NCBI GenBank assembly: GCA_019633425.1
Contig: WSUB01000041.1
Location: forward strand, 124,001 to 188,000
DNA: 64,000 nt
Direction of reading: 5' to 3'
Source: Tulasnella sp. 424
Taxonomy: Eukaryota > Basidiomycota > Agaricomycetes > Cantharellales > Tulasnellaceae
Program-made: the position numbers and the translations under genes
The notes under the pieces: model-generated
Databases searched by the model: none
The model's input: only the letters and a program-made list of their open reading frames with translations
What the model was told of the DNA's origin: nothing
Part shown: piece by piece, positions 63,190-64,000 of the stretch
Layout of the letters: every line of letters starts with the position of its first letter
Numbering within the stretch: the stretch's first letter is position 1

Positions 63190-64000
63190 ATGTTCTTCAA
63201 CCGTTTCCCAAGCTTCCCCGCCGCCAAGGCCGCTGCGCGTTCCCCCGAACCCGCCCATGCCGCTCATACCACCCCAACTCCACCGAAGAAGCCCTCGAGG
63301 CTCCAGAATCTGCTTCGGGCACTCCGCTTATCTCGTCCTCAGCCAAAGGTGATTCGTCTGGTCGTTTGAAACGTTTCAAGTGACGATGCTGATGCTCTTG
63401 AGCCAGGTCGAAGTTCAATATCATCACCCTCAAGTCGAAAATATACCTCCAGTGGCTCTTCAGGTTTGTGACGATGCGATTCGATTGTCCCTAACTTGTC
63501 TTCGGCTCACCAACCCCTTCCACTCGTCGTTTAGCGTCCTTGCCCAACAACGCATGAAGGCCCGACCCTCTCCACCTCTGCAAGGCCGTCGACCGGTTCG
63601 ACACCGCCTTACCTCCCCCACTTGACGCTATCTACCACCCATCCTGCTCAACTCACGGTACCACGATCGGCCTCAACTACCCCATCCTACGCGAGTTCGC
63701 CGCCAGCCGCTTTCGTACCTAAATCCCCCCTCCCCGCCACCGACCCCGCCGCGGTCTTCAAGCGGATAGCCTATCTCGAATCCACCGTCTCGCAACTCGA
63801 GCGGGACAATGCTCGTCAACTTAGCGAAACCAACGCGCTATTCGAAAACAAGATATTCCCTGGAATGAACACTTTCGCCAAGGAACGCGACGCTGAGAAA
63901 GCGGCCAGAAAGCTCGCTGAAGACCGACTGGCGGAGGAAATCGCGAGTCATGCGAAGACGGAAGAGGCGATCATCAAGGAACGGAAGCTGCATCGGCAAG
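63190..64000 (+). CDS. Coiled-coil protein, 5' part only
   Basis: A likely start at MFFNRFPSFPAAKAAARSPE opens a basic, Pro/Ala/Ser-rich leader. One or two introns follow (candidate internal exon about 63411-63461), and the last exon begins at 63535 after a TTTAG acceptor and stays open to the window edge. It reads low-complexity Ser/Thr/Pro first (STTPSYASSPPAAFVPKSPL), then a long charged helix with coiled-coil character (FKRIAYLESTVSQLERDNAR; KERDAEKAARKLAEDRLAEE). The gene continues beyond the window. No family is recognised, and the joining of the first exons is unsettled. Confidence 0.6.

Overview
This window is nuclear DNA from a filamentous basidiomycete, most likely an Agaricomycete. 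Coding genes are cut by many short (about 45-70 nt) GT-AG introns. Recognisable genes are eukaryotic and fungal: CDC48, BET1, DGAT2, an MSC2-type zinc transporter, acireductone dioxygenase, and protein kinases with the HGD catalytic loop that is common in mushrooms. All exon boundaries were placed by hand from reading frame, splice consensus and comparison between paralogues. No alignment or search could be run.

Layout. Bases 1-10179 hold no gene I can support. From 10.2 to 12.2 kb there is a small basic protein (+), ADI1 (-) and BET1 (+), with ADI1 and BET1 sharing a 272-bp divergent promoter. From 12.7 to 27.1 kb there are five copies of one four-TM membrane-protein family with a Cys-rich ectodomain (called MPF1-5 here). 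A block of single-copy genes follows: an MSC2/ZnT5-7-like zinc transporter (28.2-30.9 kb), a tandemly duplicated and decaying unidentified gene with an assembly gap (31.4-34.7 kb), an unidentified plus-strand gene (35.6-36.5 kb), a kinase with a one-base frameshift (37.6-39.5 kb), DGAT2 (40.3-42.1 kb) and CDC48 (42.4-45.4 kb). Two further, very recent copies of the membrane family (MPF6 and MPF7) lie at 47.4-52.6 kb. They are followed by a disordered protein (53.8-55.9 kb), a kinase-TPR fusion (57.8-60.3 kb) and the 5' part of a coiled-coil gene running off the right edge.

The standout is the seven-member family. Every copy has the same order: a variable hydrophilic N-terminus, a TM ending in a GHHxFN..ADxRxx motif, two more TMs, a glycosylated ectodomain with six conserved cysteines, a C-terminal TM and a conserved NPxNLTxSFxDTVGITRN-type tail. 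The intron phases are also shared. The copies form two subfamilies (MPF1/2/6/7 and MPF3/4/5), and there are two clear segmental duplications: MPF4 with MPF5, and MPF6 with MPF7. The younger pair also gives a natural empty-site/filled-site comparison that defines a 425-bp TA-flanked MITE six bases after the MPF7 stop codon. The family has no function I can assign; its architecture suggests a cell-surface or endomembrane protein that is expanding locally.
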